Shown here piece by piece: positions 35,858 through 43,350 of a stretch of DNA of 64,000 nucleotides. The first letter of the stretch is position 1; the number at the start of each line of letters is the position of its first letter. The stretch is from NCBI GenBank assembly GCA_025934735.1, contig JAICWP010000007.1, positions 1-64,000 on the forward strand, written 5' to 3'. Under the pieces are notes generated by a model. It saw only the letters and a program-made list of their open reading frames with translations, was not told the DNA's origin and searched no databases. A program made the translations under genes and the position numbers. The DNA comes from Terriglobales bacterium (GTDB lineage: Bacteria; Acidobacteriota; Terriglobia; Terriglobales; Acidobacteriaceae).

Positions 35858-36574
35858 CTACGATCCGACCAGTTTTTCCAGGGCAGCCTTGTTGCGAATC
35901 AGCAGAGTGGAGCCGCGCAGTTGCGCGATCTGGTGCTTGCGGAAGTCACTTAGCACGCGGGTCACGGTTTCCCGCGAGGTGCCCACCAACTGCGCAATCT
36001 CTTCGTGGGTTAATGCCAACTTAATGCGAATCCCATCTTTGGTGCTCTCCCCTTGCTCCGACCACTCCAGCAGCAAGCGCGCCATCTTCTCCGTCACCGA
36101 ATGCGAAAGACCCAGGGAGCGGATCATTTCATAGGCGGACTGGCAGTTCTGGCTCAAGTGCTGGGCGGCCTTCAGGCAGGCATCGCCGTGCTCCTGCAGG
36201 AAATGCAGGAAGTCTTCACGCTTGACGAAGTTCAGTTGTGCAGCCTGCAGCGTTTCCGCCGTCAATTCGTAGGGCTTACCGGAAACGGTGGCGTGCAAAC
36301 CCAGAACTTCCCCGGGTTCGGCGATGCGCAGAATCAGGGTCTTGCCCTCTCGGGATGTGGTGGAGAGCTTAACCCTGCCCTTGCACAGCACGTACATGCC
36401 ACGCGGCGCCTGCCCTTCCACAAACAACACGGCGCCAGGAGGCACCGCGGAGGAATATTTGATTTTCTCGAAAGCAGCCAGGGCGGTGTGAGGTAAGTCG
36501 CAGAAAAATCGCTCCGATCGCAGATTACATATGAGGCAGTTTTCGATGATGGGCAGACCGTACGGCGACCCCAT
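35858..36574 (-). CDS. Crp/Fnr-family transcriptional regulator
   Basis: A 238-residue regulator from the ATG at 36574, chosen because AGAGGTG lies just upstream; a GTG at 36592 lies inside a palindrome and is less likely. The cyclic-nucleotide-binding-like barrel spans about 25-140 (PPGAVLFVEGQAPRGMYVLCKGRVKLS) and a Crp-type helix-turn-helix is at about 180-215 (LTHEEIAQLVGTSRETVTRVLSDF). N-terminal Cys (CLIC and FFC) recall Fnr-type regulators, but the spacing differs from E. coli Fnr, so an iron-sulfur cluster is only a possibility. It lies upstream of, and divergent from, the first pilin gene. Confidence 0.9.
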   Translation of the reverse strand: MGSPYGLPIIENCLICNLRSERFFCDLPHTALAAFEKIKYSSAVPPGAVLFVEGQAPRGMYVLCKGRVKLSTTSREGKTLILRIAEPGEVLGLHATVSGKPYELTAETLQAAQLNFVKREDFLHFLQEHGDACLKAAQHLSQNCQSAYEMIRSLGLSHSVTEKMARLLLEWSEQGESTKDGIRIKLALTHEEIAQLVGTSRETVTRVLSDFRKHQIAQLRGSTLLIRNKAALEKLVGS

Positions 36575-36584
36575 GCGGCACCTC

Positions 36585-36607
36585 TTAATCACATCCCGCT
36601 GTGATAA
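36585..36607. promoter_or_regulatory. TCACA-N6-TGTGA palindrome upstream of the Crp/Fnr gene
   Basis: TCACA at 36589-36593 and TGTGA at 36600-36604 are separated by six bases, and the symmetry extends outward as TTAA and TAA. It lies about 15-30 bases before the chosen start at 36574. The half-site words are those of Crp, but their order is everted relative to TGTGA-N6-TCACA, so autoregulation is possible but not certain. Confidence 0.45.
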
Positions 36608-36749
36608 CTATAGCATCCGCCGTATACATTCTTTCGCTCGAGTCTCGCGCGTATTGGTAACCCGGATGCTTCCACTGACTTAGGGGAGGTAACTTGGGGC
36701 CGCCGCAGCCTCTTTCAGCAATTCTCTTTGCGTAAACAGCCACGAGCGA

Positions 36750-36764
36750 TGACAAATTGTGTCA
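36750..36764. promoter_or_regulatory. TGACA-N5-TGTCA palindrome, candidate enhancer site of pilin 1
   Basis: Perfect five-base arms with AATTG between them. The centre is about 105 bp upstream of the -24 GG of the pilin promoter, a normal distance for a sigma54 activator. TGTC words are the recognition element described for PilR in Pseudomonas. Confidence 0.55.
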
Positions 36765-36860
36765 AACAATCCTCCTGGACCCCTGCTCCAATCCCCGCCA
36801 GCTTCCGTCAAAATTGCGTTGTGTCCATGATTTGAAGAGGTTGCAGCTGAAGCTGCAGAA

Positions 36861-36876
36861 TGGCCCCCAGGGTGCA
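36861..36876 (+). promoter_or_regulatory. Sigma54 (-24/-12) promoter of pilin 1
   Basis: TGGCCC-N5-GTGCA, compared with the consensus TGGCAC-N5-TTGCA, with correct GG-to-GC spacing. The start of transcription would be near 36887, 43 bases before the pilin ATG. Confidence 0.65.
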
Positions 36877-36929
36877 TAGTTTTCGCTGGAAGCACTGTGC
36901 GGTACCACAGCTCGGGACGGCGCTGCTTA

Positions 36930-37448
36930 ATGGAGAGAAACAAAGGATTTTCGCTGATTGAGTTGCTGATCGTGGTGGCGATTATGCTGATTATCGCCGC
37001 CATCGCCATTCCCAACCTGATTCGCGCTCGCATTGCGGCGAACGAGTCCTCCGCCGTCTCCTCTGTCCGTACTATCATGACCGCACAATCAGCCTATTCC
37101 ACCGCTTTCCCCAACATCGGTTATGCCGTAGCCCTGGTCAACTTAGGTGGGTCTCCTCCTTGCACTCCCACTTCGGCCAATGGTTGCCTCATAGACACGG
37201 TTCTGGCCAGCGGCACCAAAGGTGGCTACTCCTTTAATGCGGTGGGTGGAAACCCGAGTCCCCAGGGTGCCAATACCAGCTTCTCCGTCGGGGCTGCTCC
37301 CAACTCGCCCAACCTTTCAGGGGTGCGCCGTTTTTGCGGCTTGAACGACAACGTCATCCACTACGATCTCAACCCGGGCCTGGTTTCCACGCTGCCTACC
37401 GCCACCGACTGCAGCAACGCGCCCTTTGCCAGTCAGATCGTGCAATAG
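36930..37448 (+). CDS. Type IV pilin-like protein (pilin 1)
   Basis: From ATG 36930 the prepilin has 172 residues. The leader MERNKG precedes the prepilin peptidase site before FSLIELLIVVAIMLI, with Glu at +5 and a long hydrophobic helix, as in major pilins and pseudopilins. The region after the helix (RARIAANESSAVSSVRTI) is typical of acidobacterial pilins. The C-terminal globular part has four Cys, which could give two disulfides (PPCTPTSANGC, RRFCG, ATDC). Leader removal and assembly occur in the inner membrane. It is followed by a paralogue about 400 bases away. An earlier GTG at 36897 would lengthen the leader and is rejected. Confidence 0.92.
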   Translation: MERNKGFSLIELLIVVAIMLIIAAIAIPNLIRARIAANESSAVSSVRTIMTAQSAYSTAFPNIGYAVALVNLGGSPPCTPTSANGCLIDTVLASGTKGGYSFNAVGGNPSPQGANTSFSVGAAPNSPNLSGVRRFCGLNDNVIHYDLNPGLVSTLPTATDCSNAPFASQIVQ

Positions 37449-37625
37449 CCCGCACTGCGCGTCATCAAAACTGCCCGTTAACTTGCCTCGGGTAATCCCG
37501 CTGCCAATTCCTTCAGTAACTTGCCCATTGGTTTTGCCAGGCCGAAAATCGTGCCTCGGCTGCTGCATTTCTCAGCTGTTTGCGAGAAAACGGACCTCCG
37601 TGCCCAAGTGCTTCTGCTTTCGTCC

Positions 37626-37640
37626 TGACAAAAAATGTCG
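37626..37640. promoter_or_regulatory. TGACA-N5-TGTCG site upstream of pilin 2
   Basis: Near-palindrome with an AAAAA spacer, 34 bp (about three helical turns) centre to centre from the next site at 37660. Same architecture as the site before pilin 1. Confidence 0.5.
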
Positions 37641-37659
37641 CTCGGCAGCCGCGCAAGAA

Positions 37660-37674
37660 CGACAAATTTTGTCG
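37660..37674. promoter_or_regulatory. CGACA-N5-TGTCG palindrome upstream of pilin 2
   Basis: A perfect palindrome, CGACAAA-T-TTTGTCG, whose centre is about 102 bp upstream of the -24 GG. This almost equals the 105 bp seen at pilin 1, which supports a shared activator. Confidence 0.55.
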
Positions 37675-37767
37675 GGTAGCAGCATCCGGCATTCTGGCCC
37701 GCTTCTGCTGTCGGGACAAATGCCGCATTTCAGACGGCTTAGCGCCTGCCAGCCTGGTCCTGAAGTC

Positions 37768-37783
37768 TGGCGGGGGAATTGCA
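37768..37783 (+). promoter_or_regulatory. Sigma54 (-24/-12) promoter of pilin 2
   Basis: TGGCGG-N5-TTGCA keeps the invariant GG and GC at the correct spacing. Transcription would begin near 37794, about 52 bases before the ATG. Confidence 0.7.
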
Positions 37784-37845
37784 ACCCTGTACTGCGTACT
37801 CCGGGTTCAGTCTTAGGTAACACTTTGTCGAGAATGAGGGGACGA

Positions 37846-38373
37846 ATGAAGAAGAACAAGGGTTTTTCACTTATCGAACTGCTGATTGTGGTGGCGATCA
37901 TTCTCATCATCGCTGCCATCGCCATTCCCAACCTGTTGCGCGCCCGCATTGCCGCTAACGAGTCGTCCGCGGTGAGCTCGTTGCGCACCATCAACACTGC
38001 TGAAGTGTCGTACGCCACTGCCTATCCGAACGTTGGCTATTCGACCGGCTTGGCCGACCTGGGACCGGGGTCTACCGGCACTTGCCCCACCACGGGTCCG
38101 ATTGCGACCAGCTCGTGCTTCATTGACAGCGTGCTGGCTTCCGGCACCAAGAGCGGCTACAGCTTCGGTTACGCCGCTGCGGCTGGTGCCAACGGCGGCG
38201 CCAACGTTACCTATGGCGCGGGTGCGGTTCCGGTGAACTTCAACCAGACCGGCGTGCGCCAGTTCTGCTCCGCGGAAGATGCGGTCATCCGTTATGCCGC
38301 AGGTTCCAGCAGCGCCGCTCCGGTGACTGTCTCCGCTACCTGCTTGGCCAGCCCCTTCAGCCCGCTGCAGTAA
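37846..38373 (+). CDS. Type IV pilin-like protein (pilin 2)
   Basis: The ATG at 37846 has GAGGGG five bases upstream and gives a 175-residue prepilin with leader MKKNKG before FSLIELLIVVAIILI, and Glu at +5. The conserved RARIAANESSAVSSLRTINTAE follows, then a Gly/Ala/Ser-rich globular part with Cys near GTC, SSC, FC and TC. It is a close paralogue of pilin 1, and both have sigma54 promoters. A strong terminator follows, so it is a monocistronic unit. This is probably a major pilin, but no pilus machinery (PilB/C/Q) is in the window. Confidence 0.94.
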   Translation: MKKNKGFSLIELLIVVAIILIIAAIAIPNLLRARIAANESSAVSSLRTINTAEVSYATAYPNVGYSTGLADLGPGSTGTCPTTGPIATSSCFIDSVLASGTKSGYSFGYAAAAGANGGANVTYGAGAVPVNFNQTGVRQFCSAEDAVIRYAAGSSSAAPVTVSATCLASPFSPLQ

Positions 38374-38397
38374 GTTGGCTGACCGTGTGCTTCGTTT

Positions 38398-38433
38398 GGG
38401 GGCAGGACGCAAGTCCTGCTCCCTCATTTTTTT
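38398..38433 (+). terminator. Rho-independent terminator of pilin 2
   Basis: An 11-bp stem, GGGGGCAGGAC at 38398-38408 with GTCCTGCTCCC at 38413-38423, closes a GCAA loop and is followed by seven T. It is a strong terminator 24 bases after the pilin stop. Confidence 0.92.
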
Positions 38434-38504
38434 GCCATACCTTCTGTTGTCGTACATGGCACGCCACTGTGAGTTCCGCTGTGTCCCGTGTTTAAATTTG
38501 CCCA

Positions 38505-40373
38505 TTGCGTTCTGCAGCAGCCAAACCGTCGCCCCAGCCACCAATAACAGAATCTCTATTCTTTTCTGCCCAGAAACGCACCCTTGTTCTCTGCCTTTTG
38601 CTGGTTCTGGGTACCCTGGCACTCTACAACCCGGTCAGCCGCCACCCCTTTTTTAATTTTGATGATGACCGGTACGTCACGGAGAATGTGCACGTTCGTG
38701 CCGGGCTAACTTGGGATTCCATCGCTTGGGCGTTCACCACGTTTGATGAGGCAAACTGGCACCCTGTTACGTGGCTTTCGCACGAGCTCGACTTCCAACT
38801 GTTCAAGCTCAACCCCGCCGGGCATCACTACACCAACCTTCTTCTGCATTGCCTCAACGCGGTGCTGCTGTTCCTCCTTTTGCAGTCGGCCACGGGGTTT
38901 ACCTGGCGGAGCCTGATGGTGGCGGCCTTTTTTGCGTTTCACCCCGTCAATGTGGAATCGGTGGCCTGGGTGGCAGAGCGAAAAAACGTGCTCAGCATGA
39001 TGTTTTTCCTGCTCGCCCTGGCGTCCTACGGGCGCTACATTCGCAAGCCCCGCTGGGACCGCTATTTGGCGGTGGCACTCCTGTTCGCCCTAGGGGTGAT
39101 GGCCAAGCCGATGATCATCACCCTGCCCTGTGTTCTGCTCCTTTGGGATTACTGGCCTCTGCACCGGATGGGCAGTTCGGAGCAGCAGCCCCCTATGACT
39201 TCGGAGCCACGCTCATTCCGCTGGCTGGTGGCGGAGAAGATCCCCCTGTTCGCACTGTCCGGGGCGAGTGCCGCGATCACCATGCAAGCACAAGGAAAAG
39301 GCGGCGCCATTCGCTCCGCCTATTTTCCGCTTGCGGAGCGTTTGGCTAACGCACTCGTCGCCTATGGGCGCTACTTATGGAATGCCTTTTGGCCGGTACG
39401 ACTGGCGGCCTATTATCCTCACCCGGCTAACACGCTCGCCGGTTGGCAGGTTGCTCTTGCAGCCGTTTTCTTGTTTGCGGTGACCGCTGTGGCCCTCATG
39501 GCCAGGCAGCGGCGTTACCTGGCTGTGGGCTGGTTCTGGTTCTTAGGAACCCTGGTGCCGATGATCGGCCTGGTGCAGGTAGGTGGCCAGGCCATGGCGG
39601 ACCGCTACGCTTACCTGCCCTACGTGGGCCTGTTTCTCATGGTGTGCTGGGCAGTGCCCGATTCGGTGCCGCGATCCCGTTCCTATGCGCGGTGCGTGGC
39701 CTTTGCGGGTGGCGTTGCCCTGCTGGCGCTGGCGACTCTGACCGCGCGACAAATCGGTTACTGGCGCGACAACGTAACCCTCTGGACACGCGCGGTGCAG
39801 GTGACAGGCCCCAATTTTATTGCCGAAGATAATCTTGGCGGGGCATTGCGCGCCGACGGACGAACCGACGATGCCATGGTGCATTTTCGCCGGGCAGTGG
39901 AAATCAATCCTGACGACCCTATTGGAAATCTGAATGTAGCGGCGTATGAGCAACAACATGGAAATCTACAGAGCGCCATCGGGCGGTACCAGGTGGCGCT
40001 GCGGATGACGCCGAACCTTGAGCTGCAGGCCACCGCCTACAGCAATCTTGGTTCTGCTTATCGCAGGCTTCACGACCAGTCGCACGCCCGGGAAAACTAC
40101 CAGGCCGCTGTGCAGCGCATGCCGGCGAACGCGTTGGGCTGGGTGGGATTAGGCCTGGTGGAGCAGGACAGCGGCAATCTGAATCGGGCCATTGACGACT
40201 ACTCCCGTGCCATGGTTCTCCAGCCCACTGACGTAGGCTATCTTTTGCTGGCGCAGGCGCTGGAGAAAGCAGGGCGGATGAATCAGGCTAAGGAAGCTTT
40301 TAGCAAGGCGCCGGCGTTATCGGCCGATCTTGCGAAGGCTCGGCAGAACGCGCAGCAGCTCCTGTCTCAGTAA
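38505..40373 (+). CDS. TMTC-like integral membrane protein (GT-C glycosyltransferase-like) with C-terminal TPRs
   Basis: A 622-residue protein. About ten hydrophobic segments occupy residues 25-420, then TPRs run to the end (AMVHFRRAVEINPDDPIGNLN, AIGRYQVALRMTPNLELQA). The FNFDDDRYV acidic motif after the first helix and AFHPVNVESVAWVAERKNVLS match the TMTC/PMT-like GT-C family, which transfers sugars from lipid carriers outside the membrane. In eukaryotes TMTCs O-mannosylate cadherins; bacterial members are uncharacterised. The position just after two pilin genes suggests glycosylation of pilins or other exported proteins, which is inference. The TTG at 38505 is the earliest start; it lacks a clear ribosome site. 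Confidence 0.8.
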   Translation: MRSAAAKPSPQPPITESLFFSAQKRTLVLCLLLVLGTLALYNPVSRHPFFNFDDDRYVTENVHVRAGLTWDSIAWAFTTFDEANWHPVTWLSHELDFQLFKLNPAGHHYTNLLLHCLNAVLLFLLLQSATGFTWRSLMVAAFFAFHPVNVESVAWVAERKNVLSMMFFLLALASYGRYIRKPRWDRYLAVALLFALGVMAKPMIITLPCVLLLWDYWPLHRMGSSEQQPPMTSEPRSFRWLVAEKIPLFALSGASAAITMQAQGKGGAIRSAYFPLAERLANALVAYGRYLWNAFWPVRLAAYYPHPANTLAGWQVALAAVFLFAVTAVALMARQRRYLAVGWFWFLGTLVPMIGLVQVGGQAMADRYAYLPYVGLFLMVCWAVPDSVPRSRSYARCVAFAGGVALLALATLTARQIGYWRDNVTLWTRAVQVTGPNFIAEDNLGGALRADGRTDDAMVHFRRAVEINPDDPIGNLNVAAYEQQHGNLQSAIGRYQVALRMTPNLELQATAYSNLGSAYRRLHDQSHARENYQAAVQRMPANALGWVGLGLVEQDSGNLNRAIDDYSRAMVLQPTDVGYLLLAQALEKAGRMNQAKEAFSKAPALSADLAKARQNAQQLLSQ

Positions 40374-40450
40374 TTGTCCTGCGAAGTTCCCTCTGCCTTG
40401 AGGCCTGGAACTCCTTTCACCGTGCTTTACCATGTTCGGAAGGCTTCTCC

Positions 40451-41716
40451 TTGTCGCTCGTCTCCACTTCCGCCCGGACCATCTTCCATCTCGACATGGA
40501 CGCGTTTTTCGTCTCGGTCGAGGAGCTCTTTGAGCCTTCGCTGCGGGGCAAGGCCGTAGTGGTGGGCGGCCAGCGCGAGGAGCGGGGCGTGGTCTCGGCT
40601 GCTTCCTATGAGGCTCGGAAGTTTGGCGTGCACTCGGCCATGCCCTTGCGCACCGCCGCCAAGCTCTGCCCTCACGCCATCTTTGTGGATGGCCATCCCG
40701 ACCGCTACCGTGACTATTCCCAGAAGGTTCATCACGTGCTGCAGAATTTCTCGCCACAAATCGAGATGGTCTCCATTGACGAAGCCTACCTCGAGATGAC
40801 CGGGACGGAGCGCCTGCATGGGCCGCCCTTGCGCGCCGCGCACGCGCTTCACAAGGCCATCCACCAAAGCACCGGGCTGAACTGCTCTATCGGCATTGCT
40901 AGTTCGAGGCTGGTGGCCAAAGTGTGCTCCGACCAGTCGAAGCCCAATGGCGTGCTCTGGGTAATGCCGGGCTACGAAGCCCGTTTCCTGGCGCCGCTTG
41001 CAATTCGCAAAATTCCGGGCGTGGGCAAAGTCACGGAGCAAAACCTGCAAGCGCTGGGCATTCACACAGTAGGCGATCTGGCCCGGTTGGACGAAGCATT
41101 CCTCGAGGAGCGCTTCGGAAAATGGGGGCTGGCCCTGGCGGGCAAGGCCCAGGGGCTGGATGCCGGCGGGTGGTTCGATTCTGAAATCGGCGCTGATGAG
41201 GATCCCAAGTCCATCAGCCATGAGCACACGTTTTCCGTGGACACCGCAGATCCGCAGCAACTGGAGGCCACGCTGCTGCGGCTTTCGGAAATGGTGGGGC
41301 GACGCTTGCGCGAGGCCGGCCTGCACGCCCGCACTGTGCAATTGAAGCTGCGGCATGCGGACTTCACCACCATAACCCGTGCCCATACCCTGCCCCACTC
41401 TACCCAGCTCGACACCGAACTGTTTGCAGAAGTGCGCAAGCTGTTCCGCGAAAATTGGAAGGTGGATCAGCTCATTCGCTTGTTGGGTGTGCATGTTTCC
41501 TCCTTCGCACACGACGAAGGCCAGCTCGACCTGCTGGAAGGCGATAAGCAACGCCGCTGGCGCCAGGCGCTCTCGGCGGCCGATCATTTGCGCGACAAGT
41601 ATGGAGAATCAGCGGTGGAGCTGGGCGGAGGCTTGAACGCGCGCTTCCGCGAGCGGGTTCACGAAAACCCGGCCGGACTACCGGGAAAGAGCAAAAAGAC
41701 GCCTCCCTCAGACTAA
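40451..41716 (+). CDS. dinB: DNA polymerase IV (Y-family)
   Basis: A 421-residue translesion polymerase. Catalytic carboxylates are in HLDMDAFFVSVE and SIDEAYLEM. The steric region GVVSAASYEARKFGVHSAMP, the helix-hairpin-helix KIPGVGKVTEQNLQALGI and the little-finger domain follow. QLDLL at 358-362 fits the sliding-clamp-binding motif of Pol IV. The start is a TTG at 40451 with GGAAGG eight bases upstream. I saw no LexA-type box. It is a stand-alone gene. Confidence 0.95.
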   Translation: MSLVSTSARTIFHLDMDAFFVSVEELFEPSLRGKAVVVGGQREERGVVSAASYEARKFGVHSAMPLRTAAKLCPHAIFVDGHPDRYRDYSQKVHHVLQNFSPQIEMVSIDEAYLEMTGTERLHGPPLRAAHALHKAIHQSTGLNCSIGIASSRLVAKVCSDQSKPNGVLWVMPGYEARFLAPLAIRKIPGVGKVTEQNLQALGIHTVGDLARLDEAFLEERFGKWGLALAGKAQGLDAGGWFDSEIGADEDPKSISHEHTFSVDTADPQQLEATLLRLSEMVGRRLREAGLHARTVQLKLRHADFTTITRAHTLPHSTQLDTELFAEVRKLFRENWKVDQLIRLLGVHVSSFAHDEGQLDLLEGDKQRRWRQALSAADHLRDKYGESAVELGGGLNARFRERVHENPAGLPGKSKKTPPSD

Positions 41717-41746
41717 AAATGCCCGCGCCACTCTCGCAGCGCGGGC
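41715..41746 (-). terminator. Rho-independent terminator of the leftward secreted-protein gene
   Basis: GCCCGCGC at 41721-41728 pairs perfectly with GCGCGGGC at 41739-41746. On the minus strand it is followed by ATTTTTAG, a short T run, right after the gene ending at 41775. It may also slow dinB transcription from the other side. Confidence 0.75.
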
Positions 41747-41774
41747 CGGGTTCTTCGCCTTATGCCTTCGTTTC

Positions 41775-42782
41775 TTACCAGATAGCAGCGTTCACCTTAT
41801 CCACCCATTCGTACCAGGGGTCGCCGGCGCTATCCGTATCCTGCTGGAATTGCACACCGAAGTCATCGCCCCAGCTGCTGCCCACGGCGGGCACCCAGGT
41901 GTTGATGTTGTACTGCGTGCCGTCAACCTGCAGCGCCACGTAGTGCAGGTACTTTGTGTTCTGATCACGCGTGAGATACCAGGTAACCTTGTGCCACTGT
42001 CCGGGACCAAACCTGGCGCAGGCTACCGAGGTGTGCTGCCAGTAACGCCCGGTGTTGTTCCAGATATCCCAATGGCCGGTGGCGTAATCGCATTGCGAGC
42101 CGAACATGTATTTGAAACCATTGGTAGAAAAATAGGCGTCGAACTCCACAGCCTGCACCACATACGCGCCATTAGACTGCCTGGTCTTGGAAGCATTCCA
42201 CTGGAAGTTCATGGTGTACTCGATGTGGTTGGCCCAGTTCTGCGGCCCAAACTTTTTCACGAACAGGTCATCAGCCCAAGGCACGTAGCCTCCGATCCAG
42301 GCTTCGATCCCACTGCCATCCAGGGAAGGGCTGCTCACGAACTGCTTCATCCAGTACTGCGCTACCGGTCCATTGGCGCAAACGGTACAGCCAATCCAGC
42401 CGGTCATATTGTCAATGTTGTTGAAGAACTTGGCATTGGAGGGCGGAGCAGGAATCAGGCTGGTCCCACCGCTTCCCCCGATGCTGACGGTCAGGTAACC
42501 GCTCCCAAAGGCGCCGGTGCTATCCCAGGCGGTCACGACCACGTGGTGGCTCCCCGTGCTCATGCTCAGCCATTGACTGATTTTAGTGGCGGAAGTGTTC
42601 TGCCGGAACACCAGTACCGAATCCACGTAGATGCACCAGCCGGTGATCGCGTGCGAAGAGCTGGCGCTGGCAACGATGTCAGCCGGCGAGGTGGACCCTG
42701 CCGGCTGCACGCTTACCGATACCGCCAGGCAGGGGGCCGCAACCAGCAACAAAGCCGCAATGAGCTTTAGAAGAAAACGCAT
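41775..42782 (-). CDS. Secreted Ig-like / concanavalin-like hypothetical protein
   Basis: A 335-residue exported protein with signal peptide 1-20 (LLKLIAALLLVAAPCLA). Residues 21-105 look like a bacterial Ig-like module (VSVQPAGSTSPADIVASASS, HHVVVTAWDSTGAFGSGYLTVSIGG). The C-terminal 200 residues are rich in Trp, Tyr, Asn and Gly and resemble a jelly-roll lectin/LamG-like fold (WHKVTWYLTRDQNTKYLHYVALQVDG). Four Cys are present there. A carbohydrate- or surface-binding role is plausible, but I recognise no catalytic motif. A terminator follows directly. Confidence 0.75.
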   Translation of the reverse strand: MRFLLKLIAALLLVAAPCLAVSVSVQPAGSTSPADIVASASSSHAITGWCIYVDSVLVFRQNTSATKISQWLSMSTGSHHVVVTAWDSTGAFGSGYLTVSIGGSGGTSLIPAPPSNAKFFNNIDNMTGWIGCTVCANGPVAQYWMKQFVSSPSLDGSGIEAWIGGYVPWADDLFVKKFGPQNWANHIEYTMNFQWNASKTRQSNGAYVVQAVEFDAYFSTNGFKYMFGSQCDYATGHWDIWNNTGRYWQHTSVACARFGPGQWHKVTWYLTRDQNTKYLHYVALQVDGTQYNINTWVPAVGSSWGDDFGVQFQQDTDSAGDPWYEWVDKVNAAIW

Positions 42783-43110
42783 CAGGTGAGCTCCTTCAAT
42801 ATGAGTGAGTTGTCTTGCGTTTCTTGCCTGGGGGGAATTCCGCGGCAGGGCGTGCTCTTTGCCGCCTCAATTCGCAACGATCTTTTATTTGAGTGACTCA
42901 GGAATAACAGACAGCCGGAACAAAGCCTATTCGCAAGAAACCTCAGAACCGAACGATGGTTTCACCGATGTTCTACTCAGATTGTCTAGGTACTTAGCCT
43001 GAGGGGCGGCTGCTTGCGTCAACGGCGGGCGCACATGTAACGAAGAGATTTGCCGATCCAGCGTGGGACGCGTCACACAGCCGGCCTTCTCTGCATCCTA
43101 TGTTTGACTT
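42783..43110. other. Intergenic region with one hairpin
   Basis: No gene is supported. GCGGCA at 42842-42847 and TGCCGC at 42860-42865 form a six-bp hairpin about 65-80 bases before the start of the leftward secreted-protein gene. It could be a leader element; it does not match the c-di-GMP riboswitch core I looked for. Confidence 0.4.
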
Positions 43111-43302
43111 ATGAAAAAGCGTGAACTGAAGAACCGGTTGCGCCAGCGCACCGCCGATAAGCTCTACGATCTGGCGCGCAGCACCGGCCGCGTGCCCAAT
43201 CAACTGCCTGCCGGCGAGTCACCCGCCAGTACACACGAACAACTTCGGCGAACCGCCCAAACCCGCGGCAAACGCCAACCTGACCAGAACCTCGCTCGCT
43301 AG
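43111..43302 (+). CDS. Small basic hypothetical protein
   Basis: 63 codons, KKRELKNRLRQRTADKLYDLAR at the start followed by a Pro/Ser/Thr/Gln/Arg-rich tail. No signal, membrane segment or known motif is visible, and no ribosome site precedes the ATG. The N-terminal half could be an amphipathic helix with nucleic-acid affinity. It may be real, because it fills the gap between two leftward genes in a plausible codon pattern, but it could be a chance frame. Confidence 0.35.
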   Translation: MKKRELKNRLRQRTADKLYDLARSTGRVPNQLPAGESPASTHEQLRRTAQTRGKRQPDQNLAR

Positions 43303-43350
43303 CGTGCGCTGGCCGCACTCCAAAGTACAAGTTGCAAACTTAAGCTATCT

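Larger units (their letters stand above)
36593..36929. other. Regulatory spacer between Crp/Fnr gene and pilin 1
   Basis: No gene is supported here. The spacer holds the palindrome at 36585-36607, the TGTC-type palindrome at 36750 and the sigma54 promoter at 36861. Confidence 0.6.
37449..37845. other. Regulatory spacer between pilins 1 and 2
   Basis: About 400 bases with no supported gene; an open frame through it only continues pilin 2 upstream and lacks a pilin leader. It holds two TGTC palindromes, a TGTC-GG-GACA word at 37709-37718 and a sigma54 promoter. Confidence 0.65.

Noticed and set aside
36589-36604. Calling the palindrome a canonical Crp site
   Set aside because: The half-sites are in the everted order TCACA-N6-TGTGA, not TGTGA-N6-TCACA.
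42842-42865. Hairpin considered as a c-di-GMP riboswitch
   Set aside because: The conserved core of the GEMM class and its two-helix junction could not be found around it.
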